In this document: in pieces, positions 35,074-45,701 of the stretch
Layout: every line of letters begins with the position of its first letter
Position numbering within the stretch: the stretch's first letter is position 1
Assembly (NCBI GenBank): GCA_008501765.1
Contig: QQUE01000021.1
Span: 1-64,000 of the forward strand
From: Calditrichota bacterium
GTDB taxonomy: Bacteria > Zhuqueibacterota > Zhuqueibacteria > Zhuqueibacterales > Geothermadaptataceae
DNA length: 64,000 nt
Reading direction: 5' to 3'
Position numbers and translations under genes: made by a program
The notes under the pieces: model-generated
Database searches by the model: none
Seen by the model: the letters and a program-made list of their open reading frames with translations, nothing else
Told to the model about the DNA's origin: nothing

Positions 35074-38036
35074 AAAAAACAACTGTTGTCCTTTTATTTC
35101 TAATCTTATCAGGAGCCGGTGTCTGGTATTTTTACTTTTACCACATTCCACTGGCTTCCGAGCTGGATATTCGGGAGAATTTTAGCGAGAGCACATGGAC
35201 AGCCACGGAAAAAAACCTCCTTGATTCCTTGAAAAATAAGGAGGGTGATGCCGATGGTTTTTCCAATTTCATCGTAAAACACCAATTCCCATTCCGGAGT
35301 ATTTTTCATCAATTAACCCAAAAGGGAATTTACTACCGATTGATAAATGAACCGGATAGCGCCCGATTGCAATTGGTTTTGGCCAGCGCCATCGCCACTG
35401 TGTTTGCGGAAAAGATGGATGATAATTTTTTGAGCAAACAATATGATTTTTGTACCGGACTCACCGCGAAACAAGCGCACACGAAATTGACAGCAGATTT
35501 ATTGTACAAAAAAGGCCAGCAGGAAATCCGCACAGATTTTGAGCTTGCAAAGAATTTTTATGAGAAATCATACAGACTTAGCGAAAGAATCGACGACACT
35601 CGCATGGTTGTGGACAATCTGCAAAAAATTCAATTTATCTTTTATGATGAAGATCAAAATGAAAAAGCATTGGAATTAGCCTACCAGGTGCTTGAACTCA
35701 GCCAACAAATTGGTTATCGCTGGCGTGAAGCCTGGATACAAAATAATATTGGATCAATTTTACAAAAGCAGGATTTGTATGACCAATCGCTCAGCCATTT
35801 TGCAGCCGGAATTAAAATTGCCAAAGATTTAAATGATGTTCGATGTCAAGGCGAGACCTATTGGCGGCAGGCAAACTCCTACACTCGCCTCGGGAAGTAT
35901 AAAGAAGCATTAGCAAGTTCTGACAGTAATTTTATCGTCAATACGGGGATGGGATTAAGAGTCAAACTAAAATATCAAAACGATCGAGCATTGATACACA
36001 GACGCTTCGGGAACTATGACCGAGCCAAGCACGACCTTTTTAACACCTTAAAGGCAGCAGAAAAAAACGACATCACTGCAATTAAGGCGCTGGTACATAT
36101 AAATTTGGGTGAATTGTATAAAATCCTCGGGTCCTACGAAACAGCATTTACACATCTATCCCATGCTTTACAATTGTACACGCAAGAAAAAAAGTTATAT
36201 CGTATTGCTGCCATTTACCAACTCATGGGCGATATTGACCAGATTCAAAATAACCACGCAAAAGCCATCGAAAATTACAATTATGGTTTAGCTGCTATTG
36301 CTGAAGCGGGAGATCGTGGGGCGCTCAAGTCGAACAGAATTGATTCGCAGATTAAAGTTAGCCTTGGTAACGTCTACCTAAAATTAAATGAATTTCAAAT
36401 AGCAGAAAATTTATACTATGAAAGCCTGGATAATTTCGAAAAGATGAAATATACCGAAGGCATCGTTCGGGCTCTAATCCAACTTGGCACCCTCGAACGC
36501 CGAAAAGGCCATTATGATGAATCATTAACGAAACTCAAAAAAGCACAGAAATTAGCTAAAAATGAAGAGCCTTTTTTATATGCAAATGCCTGCTACAATT
36601 CAGCTTTGACATATAAGGAGTTGCAGGAATTGCCCGCGGCTGAAAAAACCTTAATTCAAAGTATCGCAATAGTGGATACCAATTTCGAGAAGATTCCTTT
36701 CGATGAAAAAATCACCTGTTTCGAAACGGTTCAGATGTATTATGAGGAATTGATTCAGCTACTCGTCCATCGCTCAAAGGATGAAAGTGCCTTCGATTAC
36801 ACGGAACAGTCCCGTGCACGCGTATTGCTCGAAATGTTAAGCAGCGGGACGAATGGTGCCATAAAACCAGTAAATAAAAGAACTTCGCTGAAGAGCATCA
36901 CTGAAATACAAGCTTCTCTTGATTTTGATATGCAGATAATTGAATACAAAATTACCAACAACGAACTATTCACCTTTGTTATAAAACACGATACCTTTTT
37001 TGTAAACAGGTTGCCGATTGGAAAAAAAGATTTGCAGCAATCGATCTTTGATTACAGAGAACTTATTGGCGCCGACTCTGAAATCATTTTCAGACGAAAT
37101 TTACGGACGAATGCGAAAGCAGTCTTCGACAGCGCTGTAACAAGCGGCCATAAACTCTACAATATTTTAATCAGCCCGGTCGAAAAATACCTGGATAGCG
37201 AGAAGACTCTCTACATCGTTGCCGATGGCGCTATCAATTATCTGCCTTTTGCATCATTAACAGCTCCCGGAATGAACGGCGAAGCCCAATTTTTAATCGA
37301 AAAATATGCATTGGCCTATGCGCCGAGCACCGCGATATTAACATACCTGATTGAAAATCGTAAAGACCCGCTTCACTCTGATAAAATGCATCTTTTAGCT
37401 GTGGCGAATCCCAACAACGACCTGGAATTTGCAGAAAAAGAAGTCGAGGAAATCGCAGCTTTTTTTGGCGAGAAAAAGATTTTCATCGGTTCAAATGCGA
37501 GTGAAAAGAAAGTGCTAAAAATGTTAAATCTAAACAAGCACCATGTTCTTCATTTTGCAACCCACGGCTATATGAATAAAAAGATTTCAAAGCACTCCTA
37601 TCTTTCCCTGGGTGAACCGGTTCAGAACCCCGCACAGCAATCATCAGATAGCCCGGTGAGTTTCGACAATAAACTTTCCGCGAGTGAAGTAAATTCACTC
37701 AATCTTTCGAATGTCAGACTTGTCACCCTCTCTGCCTGCGAAACCGAGAAAGGCAGGCTTTTTTACGGCGAAGGCGTCATCGGATTCTCGCGGGCATTTA
37801 TTATGGCGGGCGCTCCTGCCATCATCGGTACATCCTGGAATATCCCCGATAATTACACGCAAGAATTAGTAACCAACTTTTACAAAAGCTGGCTCATTAA
37901 TGGCAAAACATTATCCGGAGCCATTCAGGCTGCGCAAATAAAACAGATAAATAAAATGCGCAATACAGACCGGGTCGCCAGGTATCCTCACCCCTATGCC
38001 TGGGCAGCTTTTAATCTTATTGGCGACTATTTATAA
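35070..38036 (+). CDS. CHAT-domain protease with TPR repeats
   Basis: 988 aa. An N-terminal membrane anchor or signal segment (about 4-25) precedes many TPR units (about 150-560, e.g. NNIGSILQKQDLYDQSLSHFA and VHINLGELYKILGSYETAFTHL). The C-terminal third (about 690-988) is a CHAT (caspase HetF-associated TPR) domain with catalytic His832 in HFATHG and Cys890 in LSACET, both present. It is likely a caspase-like cysteine protease, regulated through the TPRs. In this operon it could cleave the anti-sigma protein or another partner; target unknown. The start overlaps the preceding gene by 4 bp. Confidence 0.88.
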   Translation: MKKTTVVLLFLILSGAGVWYFYFYHIPLASELDIRENFSESTWTATEKNLLDSLKNKEGDADGFSNFIVKHQFPFRSIFHQLTQKGIYYRLINEPDSARLQLVLASAIATVFAEKMDDNFLSKQYDFCTGLTAKQAHTKLTADLLYKKGQQEIRTDFELAKNFYEKSYRLSERIDDTRMVVDNLQKIQFIFYDEDQNEKALELAYQVLELSQQIGYRWREAWIQNNIGSILQKQDLYDQSLSHFAAGIKIAKDLNDVRCQGETYWRQANSYTRLGKYKEALASSDSNFIVNTGMGLRVKLKYQNDRALIHRRFGNYDRAKHDLFNTLKAAEKNDITAIKALVHINLGELYKILGSYETAFTHLSHALQLYTQEKKLYRIAAIYQLMGDIDQIQNNHAKAIENYNYGLAAIAEAGDRGALKSNRIDSQIKVSLGNVYLKLNEFQIAENLYYESLDNFEKMKYTEGIVRALIQLGTLERRKGHYDESLTKLKKAQKLAKNEEPFLYANACYNSALTYKELQELPAAEKTLIQSIAIVDTNFEKIPFDEKITCFETVQMYYEELIQLLVHRSKDESAFDYTEQSRARVLLEMLSSGTNGAIKPVNKRTSLKSITEIQASLDFDMQIIEYKITNNELFTFVIKHDTFFVNRLPIGKKDLQQSIFDYRELIGADSEIIFRRNLRTNAKAVFDSAVTSGHKLYNILISPVEKYLDSEKTLYIVADGAINYLPFASLTAPGMNGEAQFLIEKYALAYAPSTAILTYLIENRKDPLHSDKMHLLAVANPNNDLEFAEKEVEEIAAFFGEKKIFIGSNASEKKVLKMLNLNKHHVLHFATHGYMNKKISKHSYLSLGEPVQNPAQQSSDSPVSFDNKLSASEVNSLNLSNVRLVTLSACETEKGRLFYGEGVIGFSRAFIMAGAPAIIGTSWNIPDNYTQELVTNFYKSWLINGKTLSGAIQAAQIKQINKMRNTDRVARYPHPYAWAAFNLIGDYL

Positions 38037-38058
38037 ACCAAAAATTAGGGAGAACAAA

Positions 38059-38430
38059 ATGCCTGTTGAAGATTTTTTATTGCACGATGAATTTTCAGAA
38101 AACGAGCCACCACCAACAGATATGTTTTATCCACTGCGAACCTTGCTCTCTAAAAATCTAATTGATACGGTGAAATTTGCTTTCGCTTTGGCTTTCGCCC
38201 TGGCAGCATTATTTAGCTTTATTTCACTAATGATAGCATTGACCGGAAGCAGTGAGTTGAATCAGTTTTTCAAGTTGGTGATGCCCGGATTCAGCAGCAA
38301 TGCAGCACTCGCTTTTATCGCAGGATTTGGTTGGAGTTTTTTGTTTGGTTTGGTGTTCGGATCAGTACTGGCCCTGGTGTATAATCATCAGGTAAGATCA
38401 TCCTATCTGAGTGGAGAGAGTTGGGAATAG
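38059..38430 (+). CDS. Small two-segment membrane protein, function unknown
   Basis: 123 aa. An acidic soluble N-terminus (about 40 residues) is followed by two membrane segments (about 40-60 and 82-105), the second Gly-rich (AGFGWSFLFGLVFGSVLALVY) and like the N-terminal segment of the zincin. ATG 38059 follows AGGGAGA and is 22 bp after the CHAT gene; a longer frame that begins inside the CHAT gene was rejected. Last gene of the operon. Confidence 0.68.
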   Translation: MPVEDFLLHDEFSENEPPPTDMFYPLRTLLSKNLIDTVKFAFALAFALAALFSFISLMIALTGSSELNQFFKLVMPGFSSNAALAFIAGFGWSFLFGLVFGSVLALVYNHQVRSSYLSGESWE

Positions 38431-38861
38431 GCTCCCTTGCCCTTGCATCCTGACAATTCTGCTCAAAAAAGCCGGATCAAATTTTCAGCCGATTTTCACC
38501 AAAGTGCTATGCATAGCCCGCCGGCAAGTGTGCTGTTCCCCGCGCTGAATTTTATTCAGAAGCACAATTTGCAGACCGGTTGGCAACCAGCGGTGCGACT
38601 GGAATTTTTGCAACGATAAAATGAAAAATTTTTTGCTTTTTTTCATCAGCTAAAACGCCGGTAAAAAACCATATCACCCTGGATCAGCTTTTTTGCGGTC
38701 TGAAATAGAAGTCCGGTTCAGCTTGATATTTCGAAATACAATTGAACCAGACTCCAATAAAAAGAAAAACAGCGACCAGGTAAACCCTCGCCGTGTTAAA
38801 AACTTTGAGGGTTCTATTAGCCACTATCAGCCGGTCTGCAGCGCAGATCAGCCTGAGCATT
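38431..38861. other. Convergent spacer after the CHAT operon
   Basis: 431 bp between the convergent CHAT operon and the 704-aa gene. It contains an A/T hairpin (ATGAAAAA to TTTTTTTCAT, about 38622-38649) and a hairpin AACCCTC/GAGGGTT at 38783-38813. These may serve as terminators but neither is a textbook one. A 60-codon plus-strand frame at 38437 has no ribosome site and was not called. Confidence 0.45.
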
Positions 38862-40976
38862 TTACTTGAGAAAACTCATTTTACGCACTTCTGTAAAGCC
38901 ACCGGCTTGCAAATGATACAGATATATTCCGCTGGCCACGCTCTGGCCGGTATCATTGCGGGCATCCCAATCAATTTCATAGGTGCCGGGCGCATGGTCG
39001 CCGGAAACCAGGGTACGGACACGCTGGCCACTGGTATTGTAAATTTCCAGCTTCACCGTTGCGGCCTCTGGCAACGCAAAGCGAATTTTTGTCGTCGGGT
39101 TGAAAGGGTTTGGATAGTTCTGCTCAAGAACAAAATCCAAAGGTACAGTGCTATTTATAATATTGACCTTCTTTGACTGCGCAGTTGGTGCATCAACAAC
39201 GACTTCGGTCACTGTTCCGTAGGGTGATTCTTTCTTCCCATTCTTTTTATCCAACATGATTTTGTAATAATAGACATAACCGGCTTGAATATCGCTGTCG
39301 GTATAGCTGTAGTCATTTCGTTGCAAGGAAGAGCCGGCGCCTTTGATTTTTTTCTTGTTCAGGCGCACATATTCAACATCCGCCGGAACACCGGACTTTT
39401 GTTGAATATCTGCCTGCGCCATCGCATCCAAAGTTTGCACTGCCCGGTAGAGATAAAACCCTTTGTTGTTTTTCTCAGAAATACTAGCCCAGGAAACAAC
39501 AACACCCTTATCCGTCGATGAAGCCGTGATCTCGGTCAGTTCACTCGTTTTGGCCTCCTTCTTCGCCGTATTTGCCGCATTGGCCAACATCTTCGCTCCG
39601 CCACCTGGCGCATTTTCGATGACATATCGGGACCCGCCATAAGAATACAGATAATCTTTAATCGCGGCCGCCAAATCACCAGCCGCACGATCCTGATCGC
39701 CGTTCGCCAGCTTGCTCTGTGCATAAGCGATCGCGGCATTCAAAGCACTATTACTGCCAGCCAACGGTTGTGCTACTTGCAATGTCAGAACCGCCAATGT
39801 GTGCGTTGGTTCGATCAAATCATTAAATAATGTGGTCAAATTTGCACCAAAATTGATCGCATCTTCACTGTGATCAATGGCGCTTTCCAGAGCCACGGCC
39901 GCGTTCGACCAGTCATCTGCATCAAGATAATTCAGCGTATTGACAAGGTCGGCGCGTGCCGCCTGCAATTTATTACGGGCTATCCAGGAGAGGGTTTGAT
40001 TTTGCAATACATAATCGATATCAACGATTGCAATCTCAACCAAAATACGCAAATCGATGTAATCAACGAACGTCATATCACTCCCGAAACATCCAGCGGC
40101 ATCGGTGACTGTGACGGTATATTCGGTTGCACTATTCGGCGCGGCAACCGGGTTGGCGCTATTCGGATCGTCGAGGCCGGCTGTCGGGGTCCAGCTATAA
40201 GTAAATGGCGGTGTTCCGCTGCTCGCAGTCGGGCTGGCGCCAAGTTGAACAGACTGGTATTCGGTTATGAAATGATCTGCACCGGCATCGACAACGGGAG
40301 GAGGTGAGGAAAGAACGCTTGTGATCAGCGCATCATTTCCCGGTTGAGAATCGCCACTGAGCAAGGTCGATACTGTGACAGAATACGAACCCGGTAAAGA
40401 TAAATCTGCTGTGGCTGCAAATGTGTAAACGAGTGTGCCGCCGCTCGCCGGAACCGTTTGTGCTACTGTTTCTGTTGCGGATGAATTCGTCGGCCCCGTG
40501 AAATTGAATGACACATCAAAGTTGCTTTGGGCAACGGATGCGAAATTATAGATTGTAATTGTTACGCTTTCGTTCCCGGTTAAACCACAATCCGCACCCG
40601 GTGCATTGAGCGCAATTACACCCAAATCCAGAGCTTTTATTGGTGTCAGTGTTGGATCAAATGCACCGCCAACATCGGGATCGTCCGTCAGAACGTCGGC
40701 AAAATTATCACCCGTCACGACTCCCTGATTTGCAATTTCAGTGACACCGTTCGGGATGGTTGCTGCGACATCCACCTCGAATTCAATAATTACTGTTTCA
40801 CCGGCGGGAAGGATGCCAAGTGAGAGGTTCACATCAGCAGCAGTTATTGAATTTCCGCTACCGGCGCTTTGGGTGTTTTCTCCTTTTTGTGCTGCCGTCT
40901 GAGCAATACCAAAACCCGGTTGCATACACAAAAAAGCCGCAAACACACCAATATTCAACTTTTTGAATATCTTCAT
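38862..40976 (-). CDS. Secreted surface protein with PKD-like region and type IX sorting domain
   Basis: 704 aa with signal peptide (ending near GFGIAQ). An N-terminal DUF11/CARDB-like beta region (about 40-225) leads to a PKD/Ig-like domain (about 230-305, with YSWTPTAGLDDPNSANP), a helical segment (about 310-450), a fibronectin-like region and a T9SS sorting domain (about 625-704: NYPNPFNPTTKI, SGIYLYHLQ). It has no enzyme motif. It starts 47 bp after the 1531-aa adhesin, with GGAGA upstream, and may supply the cell-surface anchoring or export signal that the adhesin lacks. Confidence 0.75.
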   Translation of the reverse strand: MKIFKKLNIGVFAAFLCMQPGFGIAQTAAQKGENTQSAGSGNSITAADVNLSLGILPAGETVIIEFEVDVAATIPNGVTEIANQGVVTGDNFADVLTDDPDVGGAFDPTLTPIKALDLGVIALNAPGADCGLTGNESVTITIYNFASVAQSNFDVSFNFTGPTNSSATETVAQTVPASGGTLVYTFAATADLSLPGSYSVTVSTLLSGDSQPGNDALITSVLSSPPPVVDAGADHFITEYQSVQLGASPTASSGTPPFTYSWTPTAGLDDPNSANPVAAPNSATEYTVTVTDAAGCFGSDMTFVDYIDLRILVEIAIVDIDYVLQNQTLSWIARNKLQAARADLVNTLNYLDADDWSNAAVALESAIDHSEDAINFGANLTTLFNDLIEPTHTLAVLTLQVAQPLAGSNSALNAAIAYAQSKLANGDQDRAAGDLAAAIKDYLYSYGGSRYVIENAPGGGAKMLANAANTAKKEAKTSELTEITASSTDKGVVVSWASISEKNNKGFYLYRAVQTLDAMAQADIQQKSGVPADVEYVRLNKKKIKGAGSSLQRNDYSYTDSDIQAGYVYYYKIMLDKKNGKKESPYGTVTEVVVDAPTAQSKKVNIINSTVPLDFVLEQNYPNPFNPTTKIRFALPEAATVKLEIYNTSGQRVRTLVSGDHAPGTYEIDWDARNDTGQSVASGIYLYHLQAGGFTEVRKMSFLK

Positions 40977-41023
40977 TTATTATCTCCAATTATTTGTTTT
41001 TTCGATTTAAGACGCATGGGTTA

Positions 41024-44000
41024 TTAATTACAGCCTGTGCCGGCGCCAGTGAATCCGGTAGAATTAATGGTTACACTCCCTGTTGGTGTCCCGGTATTCT
41101 GGCCTTGCACAAAGGCAATCACACCAGCTGTACTCGTCGCGCTGCCGCCATATCCTGGCAGGTTAACTGTTGCGCTGTTTCTTTGTCTAAATCGAAAATC
41201 AGCCGAACCAAATGCGCCAGATCCAGCAATCGTATTATTTTTAAAATCAACACACGAGGTTACCGCGCCAGCTGAGGTCGTACCCATATTCAGGTATACG
41301 CCATAACTTGGGAACGACGCCAGGTTTGGTTCTGTAATTGTATTACCAGTGACTGTCATATTCAGGGTTGGACTGCCATCGCCTGCAGACATTTTCAGGC
41401 CATTGGCATTGCTCCACTGGCGAATTGTGTTGTTGGTAATTGTGAGATTTGATGTTCCACCGCCCGTCACATTGACATCGACACCGTGGCCCTGGGTAGA
41501 GCCAGAACCATTCGAACCTGTTTGACCGATTTGGTTATTGTTAAATGTTCCGGTCATCGAAGCAGAACTTGTGGAGTTTGCACTTTGGAAGATCGTAAAA
41601 GCAGAAAGGATAGAGCCACTGATTGCGTTGCCATCAACATTAAAAGTTGTGGTTGCGCTGTGTCCATTGCTGATCAACCATGTTTGACCCAGCGGACTTG
41701 GGTGACCACCTGCCATTGTATTGCCAGTAAAAATCACGTCCAAATTAGAAGTATTTAACGCGCTAGCCTGGAAGTGATCGCCTCGGTGGCGTTGGATAGT
41801 GCTATTGTCTACCGTAACTTTGACAACGGCGCTGGAAGTGGATTCAATGAGAATGCCATCATTTCCTGAGCCACTTGAATTGTCCTCAATGCGTGAATTG
41901 CTTACGACTAAACGATCCAAAGTACCCGAGCTATTATTCAAGCGAATGTTATCTTCAAATCCACCTTCAATAATGGAATTTGCAACAGATGCAGAACCCG
42001 TCAGATTTATGAATCGAAGACTACCTTCGTCCTGCACGGCATCATTCCCATTAGCACCAGTTACATTTGAATATTCAAGGTTGAAACCTGATGAGTTCGC
42101 CGCAAAAACCGCAAAATTTGATGCACCATCGAGCTTCATGCGACGGAGAGAAACATTGTGAGCATTTTTAAGCAAAACGGCAACACCCTGGCTAATCGTT
42201 GTACCATTGTTATTGGTTGTGCCATTTGCACCTGTTTTATTGCTGATTGTCCCCCCGGTTGCATTCCCACCTTGCGTGGTGTTCGTGCCGTCACCGGTCA
42301 CAACAAATCCACCAGTTGTCCCTGTTGTATTCAGATTAATACCAGGGCTAGAACCTCCTGTTGAGGAAATACTCTTGAAAGTCACGTCATTAGAACCCAG
42401 CGTTGTGGTATTGATGTTCACAGCCGAGGCGCCCGATGTACTGCTCACGGTGTTATTCGCACCTGTGACGTTCAGTGTGCCACCGCCCGTCGCGTTCAAA
42501 CCAATTCCTGAACTCGTGGTCAAATTAAGTGTGCCACCGAAATTCATCGTATTTGAGTTGCTGGTCAAATCGATACCATTTGCCGTGGATGTACTGGAAG
42601 TGATCGGAATATTCAAATTCATTATTCCACCAGAGTTCCCATTCAATCGAACAGCCGAAACTGCATTCGTTTGATTAATGGCGCCACCAAGATAGGACAA
42701 TGCTGCAGGAGAGCTGCTATTTACATTAAATCCAATTCCTGATGGATTTGTGATGGTTGTGTTTGAGAACGTGAACGCACCACCTGATCCATTCAGGATA
42801 TCGATTCCAGCATCTCCGCCGTTAAGCGTTACTATGCCGTTGCAACTGTAATTTCCATCAGCGTTGTCAAATTGCAGACCATCTCCTGCGGTTGCATTCA
42901 GTGTGCTTGATAAAACGATTGTTCCAGTGTGTGCACCTGAAATTTTTGCAAGAGAACCAGCATTTGCTTTTGTAATTGGATTTGGATAAGTGAATCCAAC
43001 CGATCCACCATTGACATTTATCGCCGGCGAATTCGCTGCCGTTCCAGTAATTCCAGATCCACCAATGCCAAACGACATAGAGCCAGTAACACCCGTCAAA
43101 TCAATTCCTGATCCGGTTGAACTTGTGGATTCAAGCTTATCAAAGCTGACTGTTCCAGCAGTACCGCTCGTGCTGATTTTCAAAGCCCCGCCAGTACCAT
43201 CAACAGTTGTTTCTTGAATATTAAATGTGCCAACCGTTGCGCCGGTTATCCCAAAATTACCAGGCGTATTACCGATTGACAATCCTCGAATTGTGTTGCC
43301 AGATCCAAGCTGCACACCAAATGAAGTTGAGTGCAAAATGACTGGATCAGTTCCGGAAAGTGTTGGCAAAGCCATGCTACCTGAAGCAAGCGTAATTCCT
43401 GCAACAACATCAACATGACTTGAGGAGCCATCACCAACCAGCAGTTGATTATTGAGCAATGTCACACCACCTGTGTAGCTGCCATCGGCGATAAAAATCG
43501 CATCGCCTGCTGCATCAGCCGCATCTGAATCGAAACTGTTCGTTCCGCCGAATGCGTTAAATGGCGTTGTCAATCGGCCATCGCCGCCAGCGGCTTCGCT
43601 TGCATCGACAAACCAGATCATATCCGCAACCGCAATCGTGACTGTCGCAGTTGAACTGGTAAGGCCGTCGCTGACTTTATAAGTAAAGGTATCATTGCCC
43701 TGGAATCCGGCCGGAGGTGTGTATGAAAAATCGCCACCAGTATTCAAAGACACTGATCCGCTTTGTGCTGTTGCCGTAGCAACACCAACATTGGCGCCAA
43801 CGCCCTGGACCTCAGTAACGCTCAACGTCCCACCACCAGTATCGGCGCCAGCGCCGAGAATCACGCCACTTGCAGCGTTTTTACTGATGGGAACGTTGCC
43901 CGTCGCGTTGTAAGAATCATTGACTGCAACAACCGGAGCAGGAGCGATTGTAAAAGTGCTATTGAAATCTGAAGCCATATTGTCCGGAGGATCTGCGGCA

Positions 44001-45619
44001 TCCACATCACTCACATTCAGAGCAATCACGTTAACTGTGACTGTCTCTAAAAATGCGAAATCGGCATCTGGATTAAGAGTCCACGCAGTCGGGCCGCCAC
44101 TGAGCACAAAGGTGTGCGCGCCGCTGCTTGATCCGGAAAGCCCGAACGAAGCTGCGGTCACATTGACCGGCTCATTAAATGTTATGGTAACATTCGTATT
44201 TGCCATAACGCCTGTTGCCGCATTCAGCGGTGCAACCGTCGTCACTGCGGGTGCGGTATCCAATGGATTGATATTTATTGTAACCAGCGCATCTGAAGTA
44301 CCAGCTACATTGGTGATGCGATATTCAAAAGTGTAAGCCCCGACCGTCAATGGCTGGCCTGTGAGCGAAAGATCACCATTGGTATTGACTGTCAGCGTAC
44401 CGCCAGCGAGAGCAACGGATGCACCCGCTGCATTGTCAGTCACAGCGCCACCCAGGGAGCCGCCGCCAAAACTGGTCAGCGTGGCTACGGGCGTGCCGAG
44501 CGCATCATCGCTCGTGATATTTTGACCGGTTATGTCCGTATCAAGCGGCGTGGAAAATAAGTCTGGATCAGCAACTGGAGCGACCGCCGCTGTTACATCT
44601 GCAGTAACAACACCATCAGAGTTTCCGATTGTATTGCTCAAACGGTACTGAAATGTAAACGGTCCGCTAAAGGCAATATCCGGAGTCAGTGAAAAGCTAC
44701 CGTCTGCATTGACCGTGATCGAGCCGCTACCGAGCGCCACAGTTGCGCCCGCATTGTTTGTATTGACCGTTCCACCAACAGTACCCCCACCAAATGAGGT
44801 AAGCTGCACACTTGGAATGCCAGGATTATCGTTGTTTAATAAATCTGTTGCACCATCCGGTACATTTAAATTCACTCCGGCAATTGTGTTGTAGCCCGCA
44901 TCGTCAACCGCGATTGGCGAGTGCTTGACCGAACCGGCGTCCAGAGTTGAATTGGCATCAACGGCATCCTCAAAAACCACATTTTGACCATTCTGATCAC
45001 CTGAATTTTGAATTTCAACATGATATTTAATTTTACCACCGGCCTCGACTTCCGAGCCACCGCCGACGACTTGATCCGCCATAGATGAGGATACGCTAAC
45101 CGCCTGTATTTTATCTTTGCCACCACTTTTCTTTGCTGCCATGACAAATTTTTTCTCAACATCAAAATGTGCTTCAAAAGTCACCAGCAAGGGTTGTGCA
45201 GCGTCATATTTTCCAGCAGTGATTTTGAATGCACCATTTTCAGTCAGATCAAAATCACCTTTAACTGCAACCTTTTTCCCTGCTAAAGACTGGAACAGCG
45301 CAAGTTTGGAAATGATATGTTTTTTATTATTCGAATCCCCTGCCTTTTCAAATGAAAATTCACTCAGGTCAATTCGAAGGTTGTGCAAATTTTGTCGCGG
45401 CTGCACGATAAATACAAATTGTATTTTCTTCGCGTGTCCGGATAAAATTGCATCAATTCCAGGTGCCACATTTTTTTGCATGGTACCCGTGAGATTAACG
45501 ATTTGTGCGCGCCATTCGAGTGGGCTCACTGTGTTTATATCTTCCTCTTTTGCACCAAGAATTCCAATAGATGAAACGAGCAAGAGACAAACAATTATCA
45601 GGCGTATGTTACGCTCCAT
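41024..45619 (-). CDS. Giant beta-helix and cadherin-like surface protein (putative adhesin)
   Basis: 1531 aa. A signal peptide (about 1-22) is followed by an N-terminal beta region (about 25-240), then repeats with LTSFGGGTVGG and LTSFGGGSLGG (about 250-450), an Ig-like domain (NAATGVMANTNVTITFNEPV, about 465-560), a tandem cadherin-like domain (FQGNDTFTYKVSDG) and a long right-handed parallel beta helix (about 690-1500), rich in Asn, Gly, Ser and Thr. It is probably a cell-surface adhesin or matrix protein. It ends in GTGCN without a T9SS sorting domain, unlike its neighbour. ATG 45619 has GGAGG six bases upstream. Confidence 0.78.
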   Translation of the reverse strand: MERNIRLIIVCLLLVSSIGILGAKEEDINTVSPLEWRAQIVNLTGTMQKNVAPGIDAILSGHAKKIQFVFIVQPRQNLHNLRIDLSEFSFEKAGDSNNKKHIISKLALFQSLAGKKVAVKGDFDLTENGAFKITAGKYDAAQPLLVTFEAHFDVEKKFVMAAKKSGGKDKIQAVSVSSSMADQVVGGGSEVEAGGKIKYHVEIQNSGDQNGQNVVFEDAVDANSTLDAGSVKHSPIAVDDAGYNTIAGVNLNVPDGATDLLNNDNPGIPSVQLTSFGGGTVGGTVNTNNAGATVALGSGSITVNADGSFSLTPDIAFSGPFTFQYRLSNTIGNSDGVVTADVTAAVAPVADPDLFSTPLDTDITGQNITSDDALGTPVATLTSFGGGSLGGAVTDNAAGASVALAGGTLTVNTNGDLSLTGQPLTVGAYTFEYRITNVAGTSDALVTININPLDTAPAVTTVAPLNAATGVMANTNVTITFNEPVNVTAASFGLSGSSSGAHTFVLSGGPTAWTLNPDADFAFLETVTVNVIALNVSDVDAADPPDNMASDFNSTFTIAPAPVVAVNDSYNATGNVPISKNAASGVILGAGADTGGGTLSVTEVQGVGANVGVATATAQSGSVSLNTGGDFSYTPPAGFQGNDTFTYKVSDGLTSSTATVTIAVADMIWFVDASEAAGGDGRLTTPFNAFGGTNSFDSDAADAAGDAIFIADGSYTGGVTLLNNQLLVGDGSSSHVDVVAGITLASGSMALPTLSGTDPVILHSTSFGVQLGSGNTIRGLSIGNTPGNFGITGATVGTFNIQETTVDGTGGALKISTSGTAGTVSFDKLESTSSTGSGIDLTGVTGSMSFGIGGSGITGTAANSPAINVNGGSVGFTYPNPITKANAGSLAKISGAHTGTIVLSSTLNATAGDGLQFDNADGNYSCNGIVTLNGGDAGIDILNGSGGAFTFSNTTITNPSGIGFNVNSSSPAALSYLGGAINQTNAVSAVRLNGNSGGIMNLNIPITSSTSTANGIDLTSNSNTMNFGGTLNLTTSSGIGLNATGGGTLNVTGANNTVSSTSGASAVNINTTTLGSNDVTFKSISSTGGSSPGINLNTTGTTGGFVVTGDGTNTTQGGNATGGTISNKTGANGTTNNNGTTISQGVAVLLKNAHNVSLRRMKLDGASNFAVFAANSSGFNLEYSNVTGANGNDAVQDEGSLRFINLTGSASVANSIIEGGFEDNIRLNNSSGTLDRLVVSNSRIEDNSSGSGNDGILIESTSSAVVKVTVDNSTIQRHRGDHFQASALNTSNLDVIFTGNTMAGGHPSPLGQTWLISNGHSATTTFNVDGNAISGSILSAFTIFQSANSTSSASMTGTFNNNQIGQTGSNGSGSTQGHGVDVNVTGGGTSNLTITNNTIRQWSNANGLKMSAGDGSPTLNMTVTGNTITEPNLASFPSYGVYLNMGTTSAGAVTSCVDFKNNTIAGSGAFGSADFRFRQRNSATVNLPGYGGSATSTAGVIAFVQGQNTGTPTGSVTINSTGFTGAGTGCN

Positions 45620-45701
45620 GAATGTCCTCCAGATAGAGTTTGTGAGTTAAAAAAAGAGAAGTCAAAATTTTTGGATAAAAATTAATAGCTATCAAAATAA
45701 T

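Noticed and set aside
38437-38619. 60-codon frame after the CHAT operon
   Set aside because: No ribosome site, no homologue, and composition like a non-coding spacer.
42207-44336. Plus-strand frames of up to 155 codons across the adhesin gene
   Set aside because: They are antisense to a repetitive minus-strand beta-helix gene with a strong start and ribosome site; their translations are Pro/Val-rich repeats with no family resemblance.
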